46,383 nucleotides of DNA from Candidatus Magasanikbacteria bacterium CG1_02_41_34. GTDB lineage: Bacteria; Patescibacteriota; Patescibacteriia; Magasanikbacterales; UBA922. Positions within the stretch are counted from its first letter, which is position 1. Every line of letters begins with the position of its first letter. The notes beneath the pieces are model-generated. The model was given only the letters and a program-made list of their open reading frames with translations. It had not been told where the DNA came from and did no database searches. This document shows positions 38,578-46,263 of this stretch, piece by piece. Location: contig MNVD01000022.1 of assembly GCA_001871445.1 (NCBI GenBank), positions 1-46,383 on the forward strand, in the 5' to 3' direction. The translations under genes were made by a program, and so were the position numbers.

Positions 38578-39534
38578 TTATACTACCTCATGTTCTTTTT
38601 CAAGAAGCCAAAGCATAATGGCTTTTTGCATGTGCATCCTATTTTCTGCTTGGTCAAAAATAATAGCGTTGGGGTGATCAACGGCATCTCGAGAAATTTC
38701 ATATCCAATGTGGCACGGCATACAATGCATGATTTTTGCTTGTGGTGCATAGTGGTCAATCAACGTAGCATTGAGTTGAAATGGCATGAACAGTTGTTTT
38801 CGTCGGTCGTATTCTTGTTGAAATTGTGGTTTGACATGCCCATTTTCAAAAAATTCCATATTCATCCATGTGTCTGTATGCACATAATCTGTATGTTTCA
38901 ATGCTTCTTCGAGATTTGTTGTACGTGTTACCTTTCCCGTGTGTTCTGCCATGCGGTTTAGTGCATCGTCGACACTGTCTCTGTCGACTTCTGGTGTGGC
39001 AATAGCAACTTCTATCCCTAGTTTTGCACACGCAAGCATGAGCGTATTGGACACATTGTTTTCAATACCAAGCCACGTGATTTTTTTCACATGTTCGATG
39101 CCACCACTCTTTTCATCCATTGTGAGGAGATCACTGAGTGCCTGCGCTGGATGATATTTTTCACTACATGCATCGATGACTGGGATACGATTGATCGATG
39201 CCGCAAGTTCCACATCGGATGCATGTCCTGCACGAAACATGAGGACACTGCCATATCTCATGACCGCCTGTATTTCATCTTTGAAATCTGTGAGTGAAAA
39301 TTGTGTTGTTTTTTTATCAAGAAAAATGGCATGTCCACCGAGTTCTGTCATGCCAGCTTCAAAGGAAAGACGTGTTCGTGTCGATGATTTTTCAAACAAC
39401 ATGATGAGTGTTTTGTTTTCAAGATATGTTGTTGGGATATCTTGTGAACGTTTTTGCTTCAATTTTTTTGCGAGAGCAATCATGGACAGAATATCTTCTC
39501 TTGATTGTTCTTTGAGCGAAATCAGATGACGCAT
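38578..39534 (-). CDS. Ornithine-carbamoyltransferase-like enzyme with altered substrate loop
   Basis: 318 residues of the aspartate/ornithine carbamoyltransferase family, on the ornithine side. The carbamoyl phosphate site is intact: SSTRTR ending at 54, HPAQ at 128-131, and the C-terminal HCMPCHIGYE at 270-279 with FDQAENRMHMQKA. The loop that in classical ornithine transcarbamylase reads DxxxSMG is here DTWMNMEF (221-228), so ornithine as acceptor is doubtful. Related enzymes use putrescine, acetyl- or succinylornithine or other amines. It sits between pyrC and pyrD, three bases after pyrC, with no other arginine genes in view. It could make or consume carbamoyl phosphate for the neighbouring PyrB. 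Confidence 0.85.
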   Translation of the reverse strand: MRHLISLKEQSREDILSMIALAKKLKQKRSQDIPTTYLENKTLIMLFEKSSTRTRLSFEAGMTELGGHAIFLDKKTTQFSLTDFKDEIQAVMRYGSVLMFRAGHASDVELAASINRIPVIDACSEKYHPAQALSDLLTMDEKSGGIEHVKKITWLGIENNVSNTLMLACAKLGIEVAIATPEVDRDSVDDALNRMAEHTGKVTRTTNLEEALKHTDYVHTDTWMNMEFFENGHVKPQFQQEYDRRKQLFMPFQLNATLIDHYAPQAKIMHCMPCHIGYEISRDAVDHPNAIIFDQAENRMHMQKAIMLWLLEKEHEVV

Positions 39535-39537
39535 AGA

Positions 39538-40737
39538 TTATGTATGTGAAGGATAATATATATTGTTGATGACTACGCCGAGTGGCCAGCCTTTCAGTTC
39601 ACGCCCTGCAAAAGGTGACCATCCACACTTTGTGTACATGTCTTGATCACGTACTGTTTTTATGAGATCGAGATCCACAATGATCCATGTTTCTTTTGGT
39701 ATGTATGAAAAAATCTTTGTACTATTTGTGTGCATAATGTCGACAATACGTTCGAGTGTAATTGTTCCTTTGTTGTATGCATCGATCATAAGTGAAAGAG
39801 CTGTTTCAATACCAGGAACTCCGGATGGCGCTTGGCCATAGGGGAGTGCTTTTTGTTCGAGTGTATGCGGTGCGTGGTCTGTTCCAATTGTATCGATCGT
39901 CCCATCCAATATTTCTTGCCACAGTGCTTTTTGGTCTTCTTCTGTACGAAGTGGAGGATTCATCTGTGCTTTCGTACCAAGTGTGTCATAGTCTTTTTCA
40001 GATAAAAATAGATGGTGAGGAGTTACTTCTGCATATACGGTAATACCATCATTTTTTGCTTGTCGGATCAATGCAACTTCTTCAGCAGTACTCACGTGAA
40101 GAAGATAGAGTTTTGTGTGATATTTTTTTGCCAGCGTTATTGCATGTGATACTGCTTTTATCGCAGCGTTGCGGTCACGAATTTTTGAATGGTCATGTAC
40201 ATCGGTTGTTTCTGGATATTTCTCTTTTCCTTTTTTTAGTTCTTCTTCATCTTCTGCATGAGTCCCTATGACAATGTTGTGTTCACCCGCCATTTTGAAC
40301 AGTGCTTTTTGCATCTCAGGATTATCCATGAGCAATGTTCCCGTGCTTGCCCCCATGAATACTTTGATGCCGATGATATCTTTTTTCAGTTCAGGTATTT
40401 TTTCAATATTTTCTTTTGTGGCGCCGATCCATAGTTTGAATGCAAGAGGCGAGTGTACTTCATCAAGCATGCGTTCTATGAGTGTTGTTTTTTCTTGCAG
40501 TGTTGTCTTGTTGATACAAGGTGGTGTGTTGTTTGGCATGTCAAAGACACTTGTATATCCACCAGCAATTGCTGCCTTACTGCCCGTTTTCCAATCTTCT
40601 TTTTCTTCTGTACCTGGGATTCGAAAATGTACATGTGGGTCGATGAGTCCTGGAAGTGCTACTATATTTTTTTGTGCTCCATATGTGTCAGGAAGCGGAA
40701 GATCAATATATTGATTGTCCCATGTACGGATCTTCAT
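39538..40737 (-). CDS. pyrC: Dihydroorotase (class I)
   Basis: 399 residues; cyclises carbamoyl aspartate to dihydroorotate. The zinc site motifs of the amidohydrolase fold are present: DPHVHFR (33-39), the carboxylated Lys in GIKVFMGAS (Lys125), THAED (His160), LLHVS (His214), and GTDHAPHT (Asp287). MNPPLR is the substrate-binding segment. The length and the DPHVH form fit class I. The start at 40737 lies one base after the pyrI stop (TAA-T-ATG); an upstream ATG would overlap pyrI by 84 bases and adds residues not seen in the family. Confidence 0.95.
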   Translation of the reverse strand: MKIRTWDNQYIDLPLPDTYGAQKNIVALPGLIDPHVHFRIPGTEEKEDWKTGSKAAIAGGYTSVFDMPNNTPPCINKTTLQEKTTLIERMLDEVHSPLAFKLWIGATKENIEKIPELKKDIIGIKVFMGASTGTLLMDNPEMQKALFKMAGEHNIVIGTHAEDEEELKKGKEKYPETTDVHDHSKIRDRNAAIKAVSHAITLAKKYHTKLYLLHVSTAEEVALIRQAKNDGITVYAEVTPHHLFLSEKDYDTLGTKAQMNPPLRTEEDQKALWQEILDGTIDTIGTDHAPHTLEQKALPYGQAPSGVPGIETALSLMIDAYNKGTITLERIVDIMHTNSTKIFSYIPKETWIIVDLDLIKTVRDQDMYTKCGWSPFAGRELKGWPLGVVINNIYYPSHT

Positions 40738-40738
40738 A

Positions 40739-41236
40739 TTATGAATAACGATATTCGAGGATGTCATCATGTTGGAATTTCTTTTCACAATAGTGACAGG
40801 TGAATTTGAGATGTGCACCACCATTGCTCACATGAAACAGTGTATTCATGTGTTCTGCATTAGTAATACAGCTTGGATTTGGACAGACAATGAGTCGCTC
40901 TATTGATGTTGGAACAGTGACCGAAAATTTATCTGTGACTTCATAATTGTGTATGATATTGATTGACGAGTGTGGTGCAAAAATGGCTACCTTATTTGCT
41001 TCTTCTGGTGTCAGGTTTCTGAATTCTACTTTGATAAGATCTTTGTGTCCCAATTTTTTGCTTGGCAAATTTAATCCTACTGTGACGATTGTATCATCGC
41101 TTGCCAAGTTGAGTACACGAATGATATTGAGTGCCTGTCCAGCATCGATATGATCGATGACAGTTCCTTCTTCAATCGTAAATACTTTGAATGAGCGAAG
41201 ATCCTTTGTTGGGTGTGAGAATGTTGTCATATTCAT
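40739..41236 (-). CDS. pyrI: Aspartate carbamoyltransferase regulatory subunit
   Basis: 165 residues. The N-terminal nucleotide-binding domain (GTVIDHIDAGQALNIIRVL; LPSKKLGHKDLIKVE) binds CTP or ATP in characterised enzymes, and the C-terminal zinc domain has four Cys (118, 123, 147, 150) in VCPNPSC and FTCHYCEKKF, which contact the catalytic subunit. It lies between pyrB and pyrC, six bases after pyrB. Its presence means the catalytic trimer is probably assembled into the E. coli-type allosteric dodecamer. Confidence 0.96.
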   Translation of the reverse strand: MNMTTFSHPTKDLRSFKVFTIEEGTVIDHIDAGQALNIIRVLNLASDDTIVTVGLNLPSKKLGHKDLIKVEFRNLTPEEANKVAIFAPHSSINIIHNYEVTDKFSVTVPTSIERLIVCPNPSCITNAEHMNTLFHVSNGGAHLKFTCHYCEKKFQHDDILEYRYS

Positions 41237-41242
41237 ATAAAA

Positions 41243-42277
41243 TTAGGCGTGTAATGCACCAAGGACAAGTCCAAGTAGTGCTTGCCGTACATACAGACCG
41301 TTGTGTGCTTGTTCAAAATAATATGCATGTGGCGTTGGATCTATTTCTTCTTTCAATTCATTCACACGAGGCAGTGGGTGCATGATGCGCATCGAGGGTT
41401 TTGCTGGTGCGAGCATATCTTTTGTCAGTACATACACATCTTTGACTCGTTCATATTCCATTTTGTCTGGGAATCGCTCTCCTTGGATACGAGTCATATA
41501 AATAATGTCTGCTTGTGACATGACATCCTCAATGCGTTCATAAAACGAGTATGAAATGTTATGTGCGTTGAGATCTTCACAAATGTATGATGGCATTTGT
41601 AGACTTTCTGGTGCGACAAAGGAAAGCGTTGGATTGAAGTGGATGAGTGCCTGTGCCAGTGAATGGACTGTTCGACCATATTTCAAATCACCAATAAGCG
41701 CAATGTTGAGTCCATCAAGTGTGCCCTGGCATTCTTGAATAGTGAAGAGATCGAGGAGTGTTTGGGTAGGATGTTGATTTGCACCATCACCTCCGTTCAA
41801 TATTGGTTTGTCAGTTGCTTCTGCTGCACGTCGTGCAGCTCCTTCTGCAGGATGTCGCATCGCAATAACGTCGGCATACTGTCCAATAATTTTCATGGAG
41901 TCGTAGAGGGTTTCTTTTTTCTTTGTCGATGTGACGCCTGCATCTGCAAATCCCATCACGCCTCCACCAAGTCTTGTCATGGCTGTTTCAAATGATAATC
42001 GTGTTCTTGTCGAGGGTTCAAAAAAACAGCTTGCCATAACTTTATGTTTGAGCAGTTCTGGCTGTGGTGTTTGTTTCAGTGACTTTGCATGATTGAGAAC
42101 TGTGATAATTTGCTCTCGAGACAGTTCTTTGATAGAAATAATGTCTTTGCCCAAAAAAGGAGATTGGGGTGGTGCAGACATTATTTTTGTTTTCAATTCT
42201 TCGAGAATGTCTTCTCGAGTAAGCGTCGACATACGATCGATATCTTCTTTTGAAAGTGCTGACATATGGTGTGTCAT
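41243..42277 (-). CDS. pyrB: Aspartate carbamoyltransferase catalytic subunit, with N-terminal extension
   Basis: 344 residues from the first ATG. The core (about 42-344) closely follows the E. coli PyrB type that pairs with PyrI: KDIISIKELSRE, the carbamoyl phosphate loop PSTRTR (88-93), the 120s Lys loop TSTKKKETL, MRHPAEGAAR, HPTQTLLDLFTIQE, GDLKYGRTVHSLAQAL and HPLPRVNE. About 35 residues precede the core (LSKEDIDRMSTLTREDILEE), absent from E. coli; a start at ATG 42181 would remove them. The frame stays open upstream through a terminator to a TTG at 42412, which I do not take as the start. It catalyses the committed pyrimidine step and heads the operon. Confidence 0.94.
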   Translation of the reverse strand: MTHHMSALSKEDIDRMSTLTREDILEELKTKIMSAPPQSPFLGKDIISIKELSREQIITVLNHAKSLKQTPQPELLKHKVMASCFFEPSTRTRLSFETAMTRLGGGVMGFADAGVTSTKKKETLYDSMKIIGQYADVIAMRHPAEGAARRAAEATDKPILNGGDGANQHPTQTLLDLFTIQECQGTLDGLNIALIGDLKYGRTVHSLAQALIHFNPTLSFVAPESLQMPSYICEDLNAHNISYSFYERIEDVMSQADIIYMTRIQGERFPDKMEYERVKDVYVLTKDMLAPAKPSMRIMHPLPRVNELKEEIDPTPHAYYFEQAHNGLYVRQALLGLVLGALHA

Positions 42278-42287
42278 GACAAATGAA

Positions 42288-42319
42288 TAAAAAAAAGACC
42301 ACTCAATGATTGAGTGGTC
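42288..42319 (-). terminator. Terminator/attenuator directly ahead of pyrB
   Basis: Minus strand GACCACTCAAT-C-ATTGAGTGGTC (42319-42297) followed by eight Ts, only 11 bases before the pyrB ATG. It could end the gatB transcript, but its nearness to pyrB and the leader ORF before it point to regulated readthrough. An upstream GTGTCTG (42385-42379) can pair with CAGACCAC (42321-42314), which includes the terminator's 5' arm, giving a candidate antiterminator. Confidence 0.75.
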
Positions 42320-42327
42320 TGGTGTTT

Positions 42328-42393
42328 TCAGATTGTGGTCCTCCAGTATATTGTGTCGCGGTAGCGATATACATACTTCAGACACTGTATCAT
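42328..42393 (-). CDS. Candidate pyrB leader peptide (21 codons)
   Basis: An ATG-started ORF of 21 codons (beginning MIQCLKYVYRYR and ending YWRTTI, TGA at 42330-42328) stops eight bases before the terminator stem. It resembles the arrangement of the E. coli pyrBI leader, whose peptide starts MVQCVRH, a similarity that may be coincidence. Its ATG overlaps the TGA of an even shorter ORF (MDTKP). There is no clear ribosome site, and unlike E. coli no U-rich pause tract precedes the terminator. Translation is unproven. Confidence 0.4.
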   Translation of the reverse strand: MIQCLKYVYRYRDTIYWRTTI

Positions 42394-42423
42394 GGCTTTG
42401 TATCCATGACAAGTGGATTGTTT

Positions 42424-43980
42424 TTATGACAAAGATAATTTCTCTCTCAGTAATTTTTCAATCACTTCTGGATCTGCACTTCCTTCAGTAGCACGCATAC
42501 ACATGCCGATGAGGAATTTGATGGTGGTTTCTTTGCCGGATGTAAATTCTGCTGCTTGGGTAGGATTGTCGGCGATAATACGGTCGACTATGGCACCAAG
42601 TTGTATTTCATCGGACACCTGGCCCCAACCTTTTTCTTCCATGATATGCGTTGGATCTTTATCAACGTTGAGGCCTACCATGATGAGGAGAATTTTGTGT
42701 GCATTCGTAGCGTTTACTCGTCCAGTATAAATAAGTGCAATGAGCTCAGCAAAGTTTTCTGCTGAACAGGCTACATCGGCAAGTCCAATTTGTTTTTCAT
42801 TCAAAATACCCCCGAGTTTACTCGTAATCCATCCACTCGCGAGGCGAGCAACTTTATTTTTCTTTTGATCTATGATGTCATCGCTATCTCCTTTTACCTC
42901 TGGCAGGGCATGAAGCCATTCAAACAATTCGCTCATTGTTTGATCGGTAAAATTTGTCCAGATTTTATCTTCTGAAAGAAAGCGAGCATCTGCATAGGAT
43001 AGGCCGTATTCGGCGTGAAATCGCGCTCTGGTGGCTTGTGGCAGCTCCGGGAGGGATATATGCCCTGCGATAGATATTGGATGAAATGGAGGTATATCTG
43101 GGTCAGGGAAGTATCGATAATCAGCGGCATTTTCTTTGATTCTTTGGAGAACGGTTTCTCCTTTGTCTTCATCCCATCCACGTGTTTGTTGAATCCAGGT
43201 TTCCCCCTTTTCTATCATGTTGGTTTGGCGAACAATTTCGTACTGAATACCTCGTTCAACCGCTTTGAACGAGTTGAGATTTTTTAATTCTACTTTTGCA
43301 TTGAGGGTATGACCATCGAGTGGTTTTACTACGCCATCCACAATTTCAAATGTACCTGCTTCTTGTACAGAAATATTTGCTTCACATCGCATATGGCCTT
43401 TTTCCATATCGGCATCACTCACTTCTAGTGCTCGAAAGAGTATTCGTAATTCTTGGCAATACATTTTTGCTTCAGTTGCAGAGAGAAAATCTGGATCGGT
43501 GACAATCTCGACAAGTGGTGTCCCTGCTCTATTAAAATCAACGAGTGTACTGCCACTGTCGTCATGTAGGAGTTTTGCGGTGTCTTCTTCGAGATGGGCG
43601 CGGGTAATGCCAATGTCTGCAACATCTCTGATATTATCTTCTAGTACAAATTCAAGACGCACCTTGCCGTGTTCTGCAATCGGTTCATCGTATTGTGAGA
43701 TTTGATAACCTTTTGGAAGATCTGGATAAAAGTAATGTTTGCGATCAAATTTTGAAAGTTCTCGAATAGAACAGCCAAGTGCTTTTCCAATCTTCACTGT
43801 CCATTCGATTGCTTTCTTGTTTGGCACGGGGAGCGTTCCTGGTTGGGCAGTACAAATTTCGCAAATATTCTTGTTTGGTTCGTTTTCGTCTGGATCATTT
43901 TTGCATGAACAAAACATTTTCGAAGCAGTTTTGAGCTCGACATGGACTTCCATTCCAATCACGGGTATGTATTCTGGCAT
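42424..43980 (-). CDS. gatB: Asp-tRNA(Asn)/Glu-tRNA(Gln) amidotransferase subunit B
   Basis: 518 residues. This subunit activates mischarged Glu-tRNA(Gln) or Asp-tRNA(Asn) with ATP, after which GatA-derived ammonia amidates it. Diagnostic parts: VIGMEVHVELKTASKMFCSC with the zinc Cys (and ICEICTAQPG), YFYPDLPKGYQISQYD, DFNRAGTPLVEIVTDPD, RCEANISV, NLNSFKAVERGI, and the helical YqeY-like tail domain from about 355. The start at 43980 (MPEYIPVIG) is preferred to an ATG seven codons earlier. GatA and GatC are not in the window. It is followed by the pyrB leader region, and a terminator separates it from the membrane gene upstream. Confidence 0.96.
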   Translation of the reverse strand: MPEYIPVIGMEVHVELKTASKMFCSCKNDPDENEPNKNICEICTAQPGTLPVPNKKAIEWTVKIGKALGCSIRELSKFDRKHYFYPDLPKGYQISQYDEPIAEHGKVRLEFVLEDNIRDVADIGITRAHLEEDTAKLLHDDSGSTLVDFNRAGTPLVEIVTDPDFLSATEAKMYCQELRILFRALEVSDADMEKGHMRCEANISVQEAGTFEIVDGVVKPLDGHTLNAKVELKNLNSFKAVERGIQYEIVRQTNMIEKGETWIQQTRGWDEDKGETVLQRIKENAADYRYFPDPDIPPFHPISIAGHISLPELPQATRARFHAEYGLSYADARFLSEDKIWTNFTDQTMSELFEWLHALPEVKGDSDDIIDQKKNKVARLASGWITSKLGGILNEKQIGLADVACSAENFAELIALIYTGRVNATNAHKILLIMVGLNVDKDPTHIMEEKGWGQVSDEIQLGAIVDRIIADNPTQAAEFTSGKETTIKFLIGMCMRATEGSADPEVIEKLLREKLSLS

Positions 43981-44031
43981 AGGGGTTGAAGAGGTTAACA
44001 ACCCTTAGCTTACCAAGAGAACGTGAATTTG

Positions 44032-44066
44032 AAAAGACCCCCAGCATGGTTGATAGGGGTCTTTTT
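44032..44066. terminator. Terminator between the membrane gene and gatB
   Basis: AAAAGACCCC ... GGGGTCTTTTT with A and T runs on opposite sides, active on either strand. Confidence 0.88.
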
Positions 44067-44074
44067 CTAAGGGA

Positions 44075-44890
44075 TTATATGTTTTTTGTAGGAGGGGATA
44101 GAGGTGTGGAGGTTTTTGCTTCTGCCATTTGTGGTACCACGGCCCCCTGGGGATCCTTTTTTAATTCAAAGTAGAGGACCACCATAGCTATTGTAGTAAG
44201 TGGGGTGAAAATTGCTGTTGTAAATGAGTCAATGATTTTTGCCAAAAGTGACCATGTTGCAAACAATGAAGACGTTGGTGCTGTGTTTTTGAGAATATAC
44301 GTGAGTGGCATCTCGACAATATTTGCTGCAATGACTGCGACGATGCCAAATACTACTGTTGGAAAGAATAAACGCCATAATACCTTCCACCATCGACCAT
44401 CCACGAGGGCTTTACTCTTGTGCATGCCGTCCATAACATTAGTATTGTCAATCGTGACGCTAGCATATGAAAAGGCAAACCAGAGCATAAAGATAATTCC
44501 TGGTATAATGAGGAGAATCATACCTCCCAGGACTGCCAAGACAGTGAGGATTGTGACACCTATTGCTGGCCAGAAAATTTTTGTTGCGCTACTAAGTTCT
44601 GTCCCCACTGAGCTTGATACTTGTCCTGTATACGCGTGAGCAATAACACGAATAAAGGCCACATTGCACCAAAAACTGATAGCACTAAGAAGTAATGCGA
44701 CTATTAAAAAAACAAGATATGACAAACCGAGTCCACCCAATGTTTTTCCAGAAAAAAAATTGGTGAGTAAAAATTTTGAGATGATGACGAGCGCTCCAGG
44801 CACAAATGTGAGAACCATAAATACAAAAAACCGCTTGAAATTGTTTTTGTAGAGTTTGAAACTCTCTACGATGATATCTGTGATACTCAT
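44075..44890 (-). CDS. Polytopic membrane protein (GPDP-membrane-domain-like)
   Basis: 271 residues with about six membrane helices. The N-terminus (ITDIIVESFKLYKNNFKRFF) and the LIIPGIIFMLWFAFSYASV segment followed by a polar NVMDGMHKSKALVDGRWWKV loop are features of membrane proteins annotated as glycerophosphodiesterase membrane domain relatives; no enzymatic domain is attached. A soluble tail ends TPLSPPTKNI. The function is unknown. The start at 44890 rather than two codons up is a judgement. The gene follows tmk by 34 bases on the same strand. Confidence 0.78.
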   Translation of the reverse strand: MSITDIIVESFKLYKNNFKRFFVFMVLTFVPGALVIISKFLLTNFFSGKTLGGLGLSYLVFLIVALLLSAISFWCNVAFIRVIAHAYTGQVSSSVGTELSSATKIFWPAIGVTILTVLAVLGGMILLIIPGIIFMLWFAFSYASVTIDNTNVMDGMHKSKALVDGRWWKVLWRLFFPTVVFGIVAVIAANIVEMPLTYILKNTAPTSSLFATWSLLAKIIDSFTTAIFTPLTTIAMVVLYFELKKDPQGAVVPQMAEAKTSTPLSPPTKNI

Positions 44891-44924
44891 GAGCATAGAG
44901 TAAGAATGTTGGTGAATAAAAAGG

Positions 44925-45650
44925 TTATATTAATTTTGGTAGAATAGTATCCCAAATGCTTGTGTGAATTTTCTCCGGTGGAAGAATATCATCTCCTTCA
45001 ACACATTCCAGTAAGGTAAATTCTGGGAATTTTTTTGCGATATCGAGATAGGCACGTTCTGCATTTCTCAGATGATTGAGATCGTTTTCGTGAATATCTC
45101 GTGTTTTTCCTTCTGTCAGATATGCCCGTTCATCTTTTTTGTCTACTAGACGTTGTGAAATTTCTGGGGTGACATGAAGAATAATGTTTATATCCGGTCG
45201 TGGAATATCAAAAATAGTATACTCCAAATGGTAATTCCAATCAAAATATTTCTGTCGCTGAACAGGATCTGCGATCTTTCCACCTTGGTGTCCCATGTTT
45301 GATGCGACATATCTATTTGCTATCACAATCTTTCCAGCATTGAGCCAAGATTCGATTTTTTCCTTTGCGGCATACCGGTCTACAGCGTAGAGCACTGATG
45401 CGCGATAGGGGCCAACTTCGTCTGCCGTGCCAAATTTTCCATTGAGATAATCTTCGACCAGTGCAGCACTTTTTTCACCATACTGTGGAAAGCTAATTTG
45501 TTCGACATCGTGTCCTTCTTCTTTGAGTTTTTTTACCAGCAGTTCTGTCTGTGTTGTTTTGCCAGATCCATCGGTGCCTTCGAGCATGATGAATAAACCC
45601 GTAGAGTTCGGGGTTCGGGGTTCTTGGGGGGAAGTAGGATTTGGGGACAT
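44925..45650 (-). CDS. tmk: Thymidylate kinase
   Basis: 241 residues; phosphorylates dTMP to dTDP. The P-loop GTDGSGKT (25-32), the DRY motif in YAVDRYAAK and ANRYVASN, and a lid region around DKKDERAYLTEGKTRD identify it. The first 18 residues (SPNPTSPQEPRTPNS) are low-complexity and encoded by a CCGAAC-type simple sequence, so they may be a non-conserved tail; the only later ATG (45587) would cut into the first core strand, so I keep 45650. It belongs with folA and thyA upstream in dTTP supply, separated from folA by a palindromic element. Confidence 0.93.
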   Translation of the reverse strand: MSPNPTSPQEPRTPNSTGLFIMLEGTDGSGKTTQTELLVKKLKEEGHDVEQISFPQYGEKSAALVEDYLNGKFGTADEVGPYRASVLYAVDRYAAKEKIESWLNAGKIVIANRYVASNMGHQGGKIADPVQRQKYFDWNYHLEYTIFDIPRPDINIILHVTPEISQRLVDKKDERAYLTEGKTRDIHENDLNHLRNAERAYLDIAKKFPEFTLLECVEGDDILPPEKIHTSIWDTILPKLI

Positions 45651-45678
45651 AGGTAAAAAAAGGAAAAAGTGAGAATGC

Positions 45679-45774
45679 TTCCTCCCCTATGAGGGGAGGT
45701 TAGGAGGGGTCTTTAGTAATATGAACATTCGTACTGTCTGCAGACCCCCTCCAGCTCCCCCTGATAGGGGGAGA
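45679..45774. repeat. MITE-like double-hairpin palindromic element
   Basis: Two terminal hairpins (CCTCCCC-TATGA-GGGGAGG and CTCCCCC-TGATA-GGGGGAG) flank an inner inverted pair AGGAGGGGTCT / AGACCCCCTCC, so the roughly 95-base unit can fold into a cruciform. It contains no ORF. The element at 331-366 looks like one half of the same design. Confidence 0.7.
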
Positions 45775-45780
45775 GATGTG

Positions 45781-46260
45781 CTAATCTTTTCTTTCATACC
45801 TGACAAACGAAAATCCATCATGATCTTCTCGCCAGACTTCTTTCCAAATGTGTAGATCAATCACAGGAAAAAAGGCATCACACGCTTTCACCTCACCGTC
45901 AACATGGGTGATCTCGAGTGCATCGGCATACGCAATCATTTCTTTGAACACTCCTTCTCCACCAAAGCTGACAATCTCTTTGCCTTTATGTGCATCGACT
46001 GCTTCTTGAATAGAAGAAAAGCGTTCCACGCCAGCAGGGAATTCATATGATTCATTTCGTGTAATAACAACATTCGTGCGATCTGGAAGCGGACGGCGAT
46101 GTGGTGGAATAGACTCCCACGTATTGCGTCCCATGATCAGTACTTTTTTTCGTGTTATTTCCCGCATACGTTTCATATCTTCTGGAATATGCCAAGGCAG
46201 ATCGCCTTTTACGCCGATGCAATTATTTTTTGAAATGGCTGCTACTAATGTTATGGACAT
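45781..46260 (-). CDS. folA: Dihydrofolate reductase
   Basis: 159 residues; NADPH-dependent reduction of dihydrofolate formed by thymidylate synthase. AAISKNNCIGVKGDLPWHIP with the catalytic acid at Asp28 (PEDM), IMGRNTWESIP, PLPDRTNVVITR, and the cofactor loop FGGEGVFKEM show the complete fold. Length and motifs are normal. It starts three bases after the stop of the gene upstream, which reads as thyA, so the two are coupled as in many bacteria. Confidence 0.96.
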   Translation of the reverse strand: MSITLVAAISKNNCIGVKGDLPWHIPEDMKRMREITRKKVLIMGRNTWESIPPHRRPLPDRTNVVITRNESYEFPAGVERFSSIQEAVDAHKGKEIVSFGGEGVFKEMIAYADALEITHVDGEVKACDAFFPVIDLHIWKEVWREDHDGFSFVRYERKD

Positions 46261-46263
46261 ACA

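Noticed and set aside
42278-42412. PyrB starting at TTG 42412 (389 residues)
   Set aside because: The added segment is encoded by the terminator hairpin and leader and looks non-conserved; the start is TTG without a ribosome site. The open frame is noted as a curiosity only.
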